Assembly: GCF_023100905.1 (NCBI RefSeq) | Contig: NZ_CP064686.1 | Span: 4,836,001-4,900,000 of the forward strand | Length of the DNA: 64,000 nucleotides | Direction: 5' to 3' | Origin: Bradyrhizobium sp. 4 | GTDB lineage: Bacteria; Pseudomonadota; Alphaproteobacteria; Rhizobiales; Xanthobacteraceae | Shown here: piece by piece, positions 17,033-26,368 of the stretch | Layout of the letters: every line of letters begins with the position of its first letter | How positions within the stretch are numbered: the first letter of the stretch is position 1 | The notes under the pieces: model-generated | Told to the model about the DNA's origin: nothing | The model's database searches: none | Seen by the model: the letters and a program-made list of their open reading frames with translations, nothing else | Program-made: the position numbers and the translations under genes

Positions 17033-18268
17033 TTAATGACTGGAAGAGTTTGCATACTTCCGAACCTCGAGCCTGGCAATGGCGCGATTGTGCACCTCGT
17101 CCGGGCCGTCGGCGAGACGGAGCGTGCGGATGTGGGCGTAGTCCTTGGCAAGGCCGGCTTCGTCCGAGACGCCTGCACCGCCGAAGGCCTGGATCGCCTC
17201 GTCGATGATCTTCAGCGCCATGTTGGGGGCTGCGACCTTGATCATGGCGATCTCGGCCTGCGCGGTCTTGTTGCCGACCTTGTCCATCATGTCGGCGGCC
17301 TTGAGGCACAACAGCCGCGTCATCTCGATATTGGTGCGGGCCTCGCCGATGCGCTGCTCCCACACCGAATGCTCGACGATCCGCTTGCCGAAGGCGGTGC
17401 GCGAGGTGAGCCGCTTCACCATTTTCTCCAGCGCCTCCTCGGCCTTGCCGATGGTGCGCATGCAGTGATGGATACGGCCGGGACCGAGACGGCCCTGCGC
17501 GATCTCGAAGCCGCGGCCTTCGCCGAGCAGGATGTTTTCCTTCGGCACCCGCACATTCTCGAGCAGCACCTGGGCGTGGCCATGCGGCGCGTCGTCGAAG
17601 CCGAACACCGGCAGCATCTTCTCGACCTTGATGCCGGGGGTGTCGAGCGGAACCAGGATCTGCGACTGCTGCTGGTGCTTGGCCGCCTTGAAGTCGGTCT
17701 TGCCCATCAGGATCGCGATCTTGCAGCGGGGATCGCCGACGCCGGACGACCACCATTTGCGGCCGTTGATGACGTAGTGATCGCCGTCCTTCACGATGCT
17801 GGTCTCGATGTTGGTGGCATCGGACGAGGCCACCGCCGGCTCCGTCATCAGGAAGGCGGAGCGGATCTCGCCGTCCATCAGCGGACGCAGCCATTTGCGC
17901 TTCTGCTCCTTGGAGCCGTAGCGCATGAACACTTCCATGTTGCCGGTGTCGGGCGCGGAACAATTGAAGACTTCCGAAGCCCAGGAGATGTGGCCCATCT
18001 GCTCGGAGAGCAGCGCGTATTCCAGATTGGTCAGTCCCGCGCCGCGGAATTCGTCGTCCTCATGCTCGTTCGGCGGCATGAACATGTTCCAGAGGCCTTC
18101 GGCCTTCGCCTTCTTCTTGAGATCCTCGAGCACCGGGATCACCTTCCAGCGTTCGCCGGCGCGATCCTGCTCATCATAGACCGGCACTGCCGGACGCACA
18201 TGCTTGGCCATGAAGGACTGCACGCGGTCGAGCCATTCCTTCTGCTTCGGCGACAGATCGAAATCCAT
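17033..18268 (-). CDS. Acyl-CoA dehydrogenase
   Basis: FAD-dependent acyl-CoA dehydrogenase of 411 residues. The start MDFDLSPKQKEW at 18268 gives the family length; an open frame extends further upstream without similarity. Motifs seen: FLMTEPAVASSDATNIE (FAD/substrate), GRTAFGKRIVEHSV, and the C-terminal QAFGGAGVSDEAGLAKDYAH, then RTLRLADGPDEVH. It pairs with the downstream kinase-like gene (ACAD10/11-like arrangement) and is divergent from a TetR gene, suggesting induction by an acyl-CoA or fatty-acid-derived ligand. Confidence 0.92.
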   Translation of the reverse strand: MDFDLSPKQKEWLDRVQSFMAKHVRPAVPVYDEQDRAGERWKVIPVLEDLKKKAKAEGLWNMFMPPNEHEDDEFRGAGLTNLEYALLSEQMGHISWASEVFNCSAPDTGNMEVFMRYGSKEQKRKWLRPLMDGEIRSAFLMTEPAVASSDATNIETSIVKDGDHYVINGRKWWSSGVGDPRCKIAILMGKTDFKAAKHQQQSQILVPLDTPGIKVEKMLPVFGFDDAPHGHAQVLLENVRVPKENILLGEGRGFEIAQGRLGPGRIHHCMRTIGKAEEALEKMVKRLTSRTAFGKRIVEHSVWEQRIGEARTNIEMTRLLCLKAADMMDKVGNKTAQAEIAMIKVAAPNMALKIIDEAIQAFGGAGVSDEAGLAKDYAHIRTLRLADGPDEVHNRAIARLEVRKYANSSSH

Positions 18269-18447
18269 GGGACGCTCCTCGTCTTTGCCAACTCGTTTTG
18301 GCGAATTTGTTTTGGCGAACTTGTTTTGCGCCGGACTGTCCACCCGCATTGTGCGACCCGCAAGTGCGAATGCGCGGCTTGCGGACGCTCCGGAACCCAT
18401 TCGCACGTTTGCGAACGACTCCTGATTGCGGATTGACTTTCCCGGCG

Positions 18448-18478
18448 TTCAAACGATAGTTTCATACAACTGTTTGAA
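18448..18478. promoter_or_regulatory. Inverted repeat in the acyl-CoA dehydrogenase/TetR intergenic region
   Basis: TTCAAAC (18448-18454) and GTTTGAA (18472-18478) flank a 17-bp centre that contains AAACGATAGTTT, itself palindromic (18451-18462). It lies just before the TetR start in the divergent promoter region. It is the likely operator through which TetR represses itself and the dehydrogenase operon. Inferred, not shown. Confidence 0.5.
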
Positions 18479-18505
18479 TTGCAACTCCCTCCCCGAGGGG
18501 CTCCC

Positions 18506-19168
18506 ATGGCCAGCGATCATACCCGAACTGCCATTCTCGCCGCCGCCGAACGGCTCTATGCCGATCGCGGGTTCGGCGACGTGACGCTGCGCGACATCGT
18601 CGCGGAGGCCAATGTCAACCTCGCGGCGGTGAACTATCATTTCGGCTCGAAGGACGAGTTGATCGCGGAGCTGTTCGTGACACGCTCGATCGCCACCAAC
18701 CGCGAGCGCTTGCGCGAATTGAAGGCGGCGGAAGAACAAGGCGACGGCCGCGCGCCGATCGAGGTGATCCTGCATGCGCTGGTCGGTCCGACGCTGCGCG
18801 GCTGCCTCGGTCCCGAGAACCAACGCTCGAGCGCGGCGCGCTTCATGATCCGCGCCTCGATCGAATCCGTGCCGCCGATCCGCCGCATCAAGAACCGCGA
18901 GATCGACCATTTGCGGAAATTCGCCGGCGCGATGCGAAGGTCCCTGCCCGATCGCAGCGACGTCGATATCTACTGGGGCCTGAATTTCGCGCTCGCCATG
19001 GCGCACCACACCATCCGCGAGAGCGAGCGGCTGACGAAATTATCGGAAGGCAAATGCGATCTCGACGACGTCGAGGACGTGGTCGCGCGCGTCGTCAGCG
19101 TGGCGACGATGGCGCTGACGGCGGGACGGACAGAGGCGAAGGCGCCGCCAAAGGTAGCGGCGCGCTAA
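18506..19168 (+). CDS. TetR-family transcriptional regulator
   Basis: 220 residues. The N-terminal HTH reads AILAAAERLYADRGFGDVTL, then RDIVAEANVNLAAVNYHFGS, the classical TetR recognition region. The C-terminal ligand-binding domain (from about residue 75) has no fixed motif. The ATG at 18506 is used; a TTG at 18479 lies inside the operator palindrome and is less likely. It is divergent from the acyl-CoA dehydrogenase and probably controls it. Confidence 0.88.
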   Translation: MASDHTRTAILAAAERLYADRGFGDVTLRDIVAEANVNLAAVNYHFGSKDELIAELFVTRSIATNRERLRELKAAEEQGDGRAPIEVILHALVGPTLRGCLGPENQRSSAARFMIRASIESVPPIRRIKNREIDHLRKFAGAMRRSLPDRSDVDIYWGLNFALAMAHHTIRESERLTKLSEGKCDLDDVEDVVARVVSVATMALTAGRTEAKAPPKVAAR

Positions 19169-19170
19169 CC

Positions 19171-19575
19171 TCACATCATCGCGATGCAGTCGATCTCGAC
19201 GTCGAAGGGGCCGAACCATTCCGGCGTGCAGACGAAGATCCGCGCCGGCGGATCGTGCGGGAAATAGCGCGCATAGACGGCGTTGAACGCGGCGAAGTGT
19301 TTTGTCGAAGTGCAGTAGACGTTGCACTTCATGACGTTGTCGAGGCTCGCGCCTGCCGTCTCAAGGCACAGCTTCATCTGCTCCATGACGAGTTCGCTCT
19401 GCCGTTCGATCGGCACGTCCGCGATCTCGCCCGTGTCGGGGTCGAACGGCGGCAGCCCTGCGACGAAGATCATGTTGCCGGCGCGCGTGACCGGCGAGAC
19501 CGGGGCGTTCCGGCGGTCAAGGAATGTCGAGATCGGTTCGACGCGGAGCGCTTCGCGTTTCATTGCGGGTTTCAT
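19171..19575 (-). CDS. RidA (YjgF/YER057c/UK114) family protein
   Basis: About 134 residues. RidA proteins hydrolyse reactive enamine/imine intermediates; members of other subgroups act in specific catabolic paths. The body shows SPVTRAGNMIFVAGLPPFDP and the C-terminal DPPARIFVCTPEWFGPFDVE, then IDCIA. The family Arg position near IFVCTPE is not clearly an Arg, so deaminase activity is uncertain. The ATG at 19575 is preferred; a TTG at 19596 would add seven residues. Convergent with the TetR gene. Confidence 0.8.
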   Translation of the reverse strand: MKPAMKREALRVEPISTFLDRRNAPVSPVTRAGNMIFVAGLPPFDPDTGEIADVPIERQSELVMEQMKLCLETAGASLDNVMKCNVYCTSTKHFAAFNAVYARYFPHDPPARIFVCTPEWFGPFDVEIDCIAMM

Positions 19576-19671
19576 GGGCGGCCACCTTCGGTTCAAGCGA
19601 GATGACGGCTTGCTACATCATAGCGCAGCCGTCATGCTTCGCTTTCCACCGAAGTGTGTCGCCGAGCCCGC

Positions 19672-19887
19672 CTAGGCGTGCTGCGGCATCTCCTCGGCCT
19701 CTTCCTTGGCGAGCAGCAGCAGCATCTCGATGCCCATGTCGCCTTCCTGCGGCGAGCGGATGAACTTTATTTCGTCGGCGCTTTGCCGCAACGCGGTAAC
19801 GATCGCGACGGCCTGGTTGGCCGTTGCCGCCTCGGTCGCCAGAATTGCCTTCTGGTTCTTGGCCTGAAACCCGATCGTGTAGGACAT
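19672..19887 (-). CDS. Small conserved hypothetical protein
   Basis: 71 residues from the ATG at 19887: MSYTIGFQAKNQKAILATEA, then helices (ANQAVAIVTALRQSADEIKF). It ends in an acidic tail (LLAKEEAEEMPQHA). No domain or function recognised. It is downstream of a BKACE gene on the same strand, about 100 nt away. The amino-acid pattern (amphipathic helices, KFIRSPQEGDMG) looks coding; homologues appear likely only in close relatives. Confidence 0.5.
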   Translation of the reverse strand: MSYTIGFQAKNQKAILATEAATANQAVAIVTALRQSADEIKFIRSPQEGDMGIEMLLLLAKEEAEEMPQHA

Positions 19888-19990
19888 GCGTTCCCTCCCG
19901 GACTGAGTGGAAGGATCGAATCTGAGTCGCGCGCGGAGCGGAAGCCTGTGTGAGTACGGACCGGGATTATCTGGGGATGGCCCGCAAGCC

Positions 19991-20869
19991 TCAGGCAAGC
20001 CCGAGCATCGCGCGCGCCTCGTTGGCGGTCGCGACGCTCGCACCCAGGCCCTTGACGATGCCGGCGGCACGCGCGACCAGCTCGGCATTAGTCTTCGCCA
20101 GCACGCCCTTTGACATATAGAGATTGTCCTCCATGCCGACGCGGACGTGGCCGCCGAGCAAATAGGCTTGCGCCACCATCGGGAATTCAGCGCGGCCGAT
20201 ACCGAAGCCGGACCAGATCGCGCCCGGCGGCAACAGGCTGCGGGCATAGAACATCGTCTCGGGCGTTGCGGAGAAGCCGTATTTAACGCCGAGCACGAGC
20301 GAAAACAGGCCCGGTCCTTTCAGCGTGCCGTCGGCAAGGAGATCGCGGGCCAGATGGCAGTCGCCGGAATCGAACAGCTCGATCTCCGGCAGCACGCCGG
20401 CGGCCTTCATCCGCTCGGCCATGATGCGGACGTTGCGCGGAGTGTTGATCACCACCTCGCCACCCGAGTTCATGGTGTTGAGATCGAGCGTGCAGATGTC
20501 GGGCTTGAGCAGCTCGATATGCTCGACGCGCTTTTCGGGCTGGAGCAGCGTGGTGCCTGCAGCGGCGACGCGAGGGTCTTCGACCGAAGGCACGAAGCGC
20601 CCGCCGGGACCGGTCGTGAGGTTGATGACGAGAGACGTGTTGCGGGCGCGAATGCGATCCACCACATCGCGATAGAGATCGATCTCCATCGAAGGCCGCC
20701 CCGTCGCGGGATCGCGGACGTGGATATGGGCAATCGCGGCGCCGGCTTCGGCCGCTTCCAGCGCCGACGTCGCGATCTGCTCGGGCGTGATCGGCAGATG
20801 CGGCGATTGCTCGGGCTTTGTCAGATTGCCCGTGATCGCGCAGGTGATGATGGTCTTGGTCGGGGTCAT
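19991..20869 (-). CDS. BKACE family beta-keto acid cleavage enzyme
   Basis: 292-residue zinc TIM-barrel of the DUF849/BKACE family (prototype: 3-keto-5-aminohexanoate cleavage enzyme), which condenses a beta-keto acid with acetyl-CoA and cleaves it to acetoacetate and an acyl-CoA. The HxH zinc site is AHIHVRD (about residue 50); ITCAITGNLTKPEQSP at the N-terminus, and FDSGDCH, are also family features. Substrate specificity depends on residues I cannot map by eye. A second member lies at 23787, with a CoA transferase and transporters between. Confidence 0.88.
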   Translation of the reverse strand: MTPTKTIITCAITGNLTKPEQSPHLPITPEQIATSALEAAEAGAAIAHIHVRDPATGRPSMEIDLYRDVVDRIRARNTSLVINLTTGPGGRFVPSVEDPRVAAAGTTLLQPEKRVEHIELLKPDICTLDLNTMNSGGEVVINTPRNVRIMAERMKAAGVLPEIELFDSGDCHLARDLLADGTLKGPGLFSLVLGVKYGFSATPETMFYARSLLPPGAIWSGFGIGRAEFPMVAQAYLLGGHVRVGMEDNLYMSKGVLAKTNAELVARAAGIVKGLGASVATANEARAMLGLA

Positions 20870-20917
20870 GCGTACTGTCCCTTTTCGTAAAACGCGCCAC
20901 GAGCACCGGACCTCTTC

Positions 20918-21062
20918 CTTCTCCCTTTGCGGGAGAAGGTGGCGCAAAGCCGGATTAGGGGTTCTCTCCACGAACTCAACTCACAACGGCGCGCGCGGAC
21001 AGAACCTCACCCGTCTCGCCGCTATGCGGCGAGCCACCCTCTCCCACAAGGAGCGAGGGTAA
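20918..21062. repeat. Dispersed intergenic palindromic repeat
   Basis: Two hairpin blocks: CCTTCTCCCTTTGCGGGAGAAGG near 20917-20940 and CTCGCCGCTATGCGGCGAG near 21016-21034, followed by CCCTCTCCCACAAGGAG. This is the high-copy type of intergenic repeat seen in Bradyrhizobium genomes, found between genes with no coding capacity. Confidence 0.55.
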
Positions 21063-21069
21063 GAAATCG

Positions 21070-22299
21070 CTAGATGATGCCCTGCTGCTTCAGCGTCTCG
21101 ATCTTGCCGGCATCATAGCCGAGCTTGCCGGCGAGCACCTCCTGGGTGTGCTCACCGAGCAGCGGCGGGGCACGGTAGTCCTTGATCGGGGTTTCCGAGA
21201 GCGTCAGCGCGTTGCGGATCAGCGAGAGATCGGGCTGGAAGGGATGGTCGACCTTCACCCGCATGCCGCGCGACTGGACGTGCGGATCGGAAAACACCTG
21301 CTCGAAATTGTTGATCGGGCCCGAGGGCACGCCGGCCTCCTCCAGCTTGTCCAGCCAATAGGCCACCGGCTGCTTCAGGAACAGGCCGGCGAAGATCGCC
21401 ATGATCTCCTTGCCGTGCACGACGCGGTCGTTGTTCTTGACGAAGCGCTTGTCGTTCGCGAGCTCGGGCTCGCCGAGCACGGCGCAGGTGCGCTGGAACT
21501 GGCCGTCATTGCCGACCACCAGCATCAGCTCGCCGTCGGTGCAGCGGAACACGCCGGCCGGCATGCCGCCATTGCCCCAGGTGCCGCGGCGCGGCGGCGT
21601 CTTGCCGTTGACGAGATAGATCTGCAGCCAGTGCGACAACGACGCGATGACGGTGTCGAACAGGCAGACGTCGATGTGCTGTCCCACGCCATCATTGGCG
21701 TCGCGATGATAGAGCGCCGAGAGAATCCCGATCGAGGTGTTCATGCCGGTCATGTAGTCGACGATCGAGGGGCCGACCTTCATCGGCCCCTCGCCGGGCT
21801 CGCCGTCGATATGGCCGGTGACGCTCATCAGGCCGCCCATTGCCTGCAGGATGGCGTCATAGCCGGCGCGCGGCGCATAAGGGCCGGTCTGGCCGAAGCC
21901 GGTCACCGAGCAATAGATAATCCCGGGATTGATCGCCTTGATGGTCTCGTAGTCGAGGCCGTAGCGCTTGAGATCGCCGACCTTGTAGTTCTCCATGAAG
22001 ACGTCGACGTCCTTGGCGAGCTCGCGGATGATCGCCTGTCCTTCGGGCTTGGCGATGTTGACCGTGACCGACTTCTTGTTGCGGTTGGCGCAGAGGTAAA
22101 ACGAGTTGTTGTTGTTGGCTTTGCCATCAGGGTCGGTCAGATAAGGCGGGCCGAAGGCGCGCGCGTCGTCACCGGTGCCCGGCCGCTCGATCTTGATCAC
22201 CTCCGCGCCCAAATCGCCCAGCATCTGGGCCGACAAGGGCCCGGCAAGCACGCGGGTGAGGTCAAGGATCTTGATGCCTGAGAGCGGCAGGGCCGACAT
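21070..22299 (-). CDS. CaiB/BaiF-type CoA transferase
   Basis: Class III CoA transferase of 409 residues that moves CoA between carboxylic acids. Family features: LDLTRVLAGPLSAQMLGDLG, GAEVIKIERPGTGD, the catalytic Asp region in VGPSIVDYMTGMN (D about residue 169), and GVFRCTDGELMLVVGNDGQF. It lies between the two BKACE genes on the same strand; it could activate a keto or hydroxy acid or recycle CoA in the same pathway. Substrate unknown. Confidence 0.92.
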   Translation of the reverse strand: MSALPLSGIKILDLTRVLAGPLSAQMLGDLGAEVIKIERPGTGDDARAFGPPYLTDPDGKANNNNSFYLCANRNKKSVTVNIAKPEGQAIIRELAKDVDVFMENYKVGDLKRYGLDYETIKAINPGIIYCSVTGFGQTGPYAPRAGYDAILQAMGGLMSVTGHIDGEPGEGPMKVGPSIVDYMTGMNTSIGILSALYHRDANDGVGQHIDVCLFDTVIASLSHWLQIYLVNGKTPPRRGTWGNGGMPAGVFRCTDGELMLVVGNDGQFQRTCAVLGEPELANDKRFVKNNDRVVHGKEIMAIFAGLFLKQPVAYWLDKLEEAGVPSGPINNFEQVFSDPHVQSRGMRVKVDHPFQPDLSLIRNALTLSETPIKDYRAPPLLGEHTQEVLAGKLGYDAGKIETLKQQGII

Positions 22300-22466
22300 G
22301 TCGAATTCCTCCGGGAACTGAATATTGGCGCGGCGGCGAGATCGCGGGACGCGCTCCCTGCGGATACACTATTTTGGCGGTCCGAGCACTGCGCTGGCGG
22401 CATACAGCTATCCGCCCGCCCGCCCGGCCCAGGTCACCGCGGCGAATTTCCGCAGCGCGAATATTC

Positions 22467-23672
22467 TCAGGTCGCGGCCGCTGCAGCCACATGCGGCCGC
22501 CGCCGGCCGAGCAGGACCAGGATCAGCACCGTGGCGCAGGAGCAGACGAAGGTGAGACCGAGCGCGCCGCGGCTGCCGAACTGGGTGAGCAGGCCGACAA
22601 GGAGCGGCGGCGAGACCGCGGATGCGAGATTGAGCGGCAGCGCGATCATCGACATCGCCTTGGCGAACTCGGTCTGATCGTAGAACACGAGCGGGATCGT
22701 TGCCCGCGCCACCGCCATCGCGCCGCTGCCGGCGCCGTAGAGCAGGATGAAGGCCGCAACCGCCCAAGTCGCGCCCTCGCTCGTCATCAGCAGCAGCATG
22801 GCAATCGGCAGCGCCGTGCCGGCGACGAGCCCGGTCGTGATTCCGTCCCACCGCCCTCCGCCGAGAAAATCGAGCCCGCGCGCGCTGACCTGGATCACGC
22901 CCAGCATTGAGCCGAACGCGAGCGCCTGCGCCGGGGGAAGCCCCTCCGCCCGGAGCAACTCGATCATGATGGCGCCGATGCCGAAATTGACGAAGGCATT
23001 GAGCGTGATCGCGGCAACGACGAGGCTGAAGGTGCTCCTGGGAATCGCCGGCGGCTGCGAAGGCTTTACCGACTCACCACCACGACCCGCGGCGATTTTC
23101 CGGCGCGGGGCCAGGAACGCGTAGAGCGGAAGGTTGATGACGACCATCATGGCCGCATAGACCAGGCACGTCCCGCGCCAGCCGAGCAGACCGCTGAGGA
23201 ACGACGTCGTCGGCCAGAAGATGCTGCTCGACAGGCCCGTCACCAGCATGAGCGCGCCGATCGCGTTCTTGGCCTGCCGCCCGGCGACCTCGTTCAGCAT
23301 GATATAGGCGCCGGTCGAAAGCGTGGCGCTGCCGGCGATGCCGAGGACGATCCAGGCGGCGAAATACAGCATCGGCTCGCGCGCGAGGGACAGCAGTATG
23401 AAGCCCGGCACGGTCAGGACCGTGCCTGAGATCATCACCTTTCGTGCACCGTGCCGTGCAAACGACTTGGCGAGCCAGGGCGCGCACAGTCCCATCGACA
23501 CATAGAGCACGGACGTCCCGGCGAACACCGCCGGCAAGCTCATGCCGAGATCGGCCGCGAGATCACGTCCGACGATGGCGGGAAGACCTATCGTACCCCA
23601 CCCAACAAGCTGGGAGACCGCGAGCACCAGCAGGACCCCGATGAGCCTGCTGTCAGATTTCAAAAACCGCAT
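22467..23672 (-). CDS. MFS transporter
   Basis: 401-residue inner-membrane transporter with about 12 hydrophobic segments in two halves and a central hydrophilic loop near RRKIAAGRGGESVKPSQ. The family loop 2-3 motif is degraded (KSFARHGARKVM). It is in the oxalate/monocarboxylate-like style of MFS proteins (LPAVFAGTSVLYVSMGLC). It is co-directional with the CoA transferase, 167 nt upstream of it, and the BKACE gene is further upstream, so it probably imports or exports a carboxylate. Part of its 5' coding region is copied at 26369-26440. Confidence 0.85.
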   Translation of the reverse strand: MRFLKSDSRLIGVLLVLAVSQLVGWGTIGLPAIVGRDLAADLGMSLPAVFAGTSVLYVSMGLCAPWLAKSFARHGARKVMISGTVLTVPGFILLSLAREPMLYFAAWIVLGIAGSATLSTGAYIMLNEVAGRQAKNAIGALMLVTGLSSSIFWPTTSFLSGLLGWRGTCLVYAAMMVVINLPLYAFLAPRRKIAAGRGGESVKPSQPPAIPRSTFSLVVAAITLNAFVNFGIGAIMIELLRAEGLPPAQALAFGSMLGVIQVSARGLDFLGGGRWDGITTGLVAGTALPIAMLLLMTSEGATWAVAAFILLYGAGSGAMAVARATIPLVFYDQTEFAKAMSMIALPLNLASAVSPPLLVGLLTQFGSRGALGLTFVCSCATVLILVLLGRRRPHVAAAAAT

Positions 23673-23786
23673 TCCAATCGTCGCCTGCCCGCCAGGCGCA
23701 GATCACGCCTGTGACGGCAGTCTTACCCGGAGACTCGGCGCACGGAAACGCCGGCTGTCGAATGGCAGCAGGCGGCCGGGAGCATG

Positions 23787-24635
23787 TCAGGAGGCGGCAG
23801 GAGCTCCCTGCCCCGCGATCCCGAGCAGGGATCGCGCCTCGGCCGCAGTCGCCACGCGCCGGCCGTGGCGCGCGACAGCCTCACCGGCGACGGCCACGAG
23901 TTCGGCGTTGCTGGCGGCGAGGCGCGCCTTGTCGATCCTGATATTGTCCTCGAGTCCGGTGCGGACCGCATCGGCGCCCCGCGCGAGCGCCCAGCCCATG
24001 ACCTCGGCCTGGTGGCGTCCGATCCCGGCGGCCGTCCACGTCGCCTTCGGGATCAGCCGCCTGAGCTCGCCCAGCAGGATCTCGAGGACATGCTCGTCCG
24101 CGGGCATGGCGTTCTTGACGCCCATGACGAACTGCACGTGCGGACGCGCGTCGATCAGCCCAGCCTCCATCAAGCGGCGGGCCCCGTGCAGATGCGACAG
24201 ATCGAAGATCTCAATTTCCGGCCGGATGCCATTCGCCTTCATGCCGGTGGCGAGAGTCTCCACCAGCGCGGCGCTGTTCTCGTAGACGATGGTCGGAAAG
24301 TTCACCGATCCCGTGGACAGCGAGGCCATGTCGGGCTTCAGGTAGAGCGACGATCCGCGCGCCGAGGGATCGCGGCCCCGCCCGCCGGTCGAGAACTGAA
24401 CGATCATGTCAGGACAGTGCTTCCTGATCCCCTCCTGCACCACGGCGAAACGCTCGGGATCGGAGGACGGCGTCTCGTCGTCGTTGCGAACATGGATGTG
24501 GGCGAGCGTGGCACCGGCTTCGAAGGCCTGGTGCGTCGACTCGATCTGTTCGGACGGCAGGATCGGGACCGCCGGATTGTCCTTCTTGCGCGGAACGGAG
24601 CCGGTGATGGCGACAGCGACGACGACGGGGTTCAT
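23787..24635 (-). CDS. BKACE family beta-keto acid cleavage enzyme (second copy)
   Basis: 282-residue homologue of the enzyme at 19991: VAITGSVPRKKDNPAVP at the N-terminus, HxH in AHIHVRN, and EIEIFDLSHLH later. It is clearly divergent from the other copy, so the two likely act on different keto acids. C-terminal GQGAPAAS is a non-conserved tail. It lies between an MFS gene downstream and an MHS-type transporter upstream, all on the minus strand, forming a compact transport-plus-cleavage unit. Confidence 0.86.
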   Translation of the reverse strand: MNPVVVAVAITGSVPRKKDNPAVPILPSEQIESTHQAFEAGATLAHIHVRNDDETPSSDPERFAVVQEGIRKHCPDMIVQFSTGGRGRDPSARGSSLYLKPDMASLSTGSVNFPTIVYENSAALVETLATGMKANGIRPEIEIFDLSHLHGARRLMEAGLIDARPHVQFVMGVKNAMPADEHVLEILLGELRRLIPKATWTAAGIGRHQAEVMGWALARGADAVRTGLEDNIRIDKARLAASNAELVAVAGEAVARHGRRVATAAEARSLLGIAGQGAPAAS

Positions 24636-24757
24636 CTTGCAACCTCATATTGATTGCGCTCACGCGCACCAAATTCGAATCGGCAGCCTGACTATGCAGT
24701 GAGGCCCTGCCGCCGCGAACATCGTCGATCGCGGCGGCAGTTGCCTCTACCATACCG

Positions 24758-26149
24758 TCAGGTCCGAACCGTGGCAGCCCCGCTCACTGCATCGCCGGAC
24801 CGCTGGCGGTCATAATCTGCCCGCGGCATCGGAACGGCATTGGGATTGCCGAGATCGTCGATCCTGATCCGATAGGTTTCCCGCGCGGTCAGGGCCGCCA
24901 GCGCGGCGATGACCGTGATAGCGAAGGCAATCGCCCCCACCGTTAACGGGATGTTTGTCGAGCCGGGAGGCGCGACGGTCGCAAACAGGGCGGGAAGCAA
25001 TGCGGTGATGGTGGTTCCGATGTTCTGCGATATCGCCATCGCCGAGACGCGGGTGCGGGTCGGAAACAGCTCCGGGTAAAAGCTCGGGAAGATCGCGTTG
25101 TAGCCCTGATAAACTACGCCCCACATCAGCAGCGACACCAAGATTGCCAGCGGCACATTCCTGATGCTGATGGCATAGAGATAGCAAAAGGCGAGCAGGC
25201 CGGAGAGAAGCGCGCCTACGATGATCGGAGGCTTGCGGCCGACCTTGTCGGAGAGATTGCCGACGAAGGGAATGACGAAAACCGCCAGCATGTTTCCGAG
25301 CACGGGGATCCAGAGATAGACGTCCTTGGCAAAACCGATCCCGTAGGCCGGCTGCACCGCATAGGCCGCGCCAAAGATGGTCGCAACGACAGGAATGACA
25401 TTCATCAGCGCCATGCAGATGACCCTGAGCATGTCGCGCCAGCTCAGCTTGATGGCCTGGACGATGGGCGCGCGCGGCGTTTCTCCCCGTTCGCCCTCGC
25501 GGGCAAAGGCAGGGGTCTCGTCGACTTCGCGACGGATGATGTAGCCCGCGACGATGACGAAGAAGCTGAGCAGGAAGGGAATCCGCCAGCCCCAGCTGTT
25601 GAAGGCCTCGGTCGGCATATAGGCCGCCAAGGGCAGGAAGATTGCTGCGGCGAGGATCTGTCCGGCCTGCACCCCCTGAAGGGCGAAGCTGGCATAGAAG
25701 CCCCGCCGACCGAACGGCGCGTGCTCCAAGATCATCGAGCTTGCGCCTGAGATTTCGCCGGCAACGGCAAATCCCTGCACGAGGCGCAGAATGACGAGCA
25801 GAATTGGCGCCAGGATGCCAACCTGCTGATAGGTCGGCAGGATACCCACGGCCATCGTCGAGATGCCCATCAGAAACATGCAGACGATGAGAACCGTCTT
25901 GCGGCCATGGGTGTCGCCCCAGTGTCCGAGCACGAAGGCACCGATCGGACGAGCCACATAGCCGACGCCATAGGTCGCCAGCGAGGCGACGATCGCGACG
26001 GTGGGATTCTCCGACGGGAAGAAGATTTGCGGGAAGATCAGTGACGCGGCGGTCGCGTAGATGAAGAAGTCATAATATTCGAGAGCCGACCCGATCCAGC
26101 CGCTGGCAGCGGCTTTCCTGGACTGACTCATCTGATGGATCGCGGTCAT
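24758..26149 (-). CDS. MHS-family (metabolite:H+ symporter) MFS transporter
   Basis: 463 residues, 12 membrane segments. Typical of the MHS group (ProP, KgtP, ShiA): GSALEYYDFFIYATAASLIF, GYVARPIGAFVLGHWGDTHG, RKTVLIVCMFLMGIST. It imports a proton-coupled organic acid or osmolyte. The ATG at 26149 is fine; a second Met lies six codons on. It is upstream of and in the same direction as the second BKACE gene, so it probably takes up the substrate of that enzyme. The exact substrate is unknown. Confidence 0.9.
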   Translation of the reverse strand: MTAIHQMSQSRKAAASGWIGSALEYYDFFIYATAASLIFPQIFFPSENPTVAIVASLATYGVGYVARPIGAFVLGHWGDTHGRKTVLIVCMFLMGISTMAVGILPTYQQVGILAPILLVILRLVQGFAVAGEISGASSMILEHAPFGRRGFYASFALQGVQAGQILAAAIFLPLAAYMPTEAFNSWGWRIPFLLSFFVIVAGYIIRREVDETPAFAREGERGETPRAPIVQAIKLSWRDMLRVICMALMNVIPVVATIFGAAYAVQPAYGIGFAKDVYLWIPVLGNMLAVFVIPFVGNLSDKVGRKPPIIVGALLSGLLAFCYLYAISIRNVPLAILVSLLMWGVVYQGYNAIFPSFYPELFPTRTRVSAMAISQNIGTTITALLPALFATVAPPGSTNIPLTVGAIAFAITVIAALAALTARETYRIRIDDLGNPNAVPMPRADYDRQRSGDAVSGAATVRT

Positions 26150-26368
26150 CTCAAGATTCCTCCCTTGGGCCTCGGGTTTTGCTGACGTCCCGTTGACGGG
26201 CTTCGCTCAAAATTGGGCAGCACTCTCCGGCCGCTCTGCGGAGTTTCGCGAGCGCTTGTCACTGCCGATGGGTGTCTGCTTGGTGGCGACGATAGGCTAT
26301 CGCCGGGCTAACACAATTACCCAGTTATCCGACAAACCTAACATGATGTTATTTGCTCGGGAGAGCCC

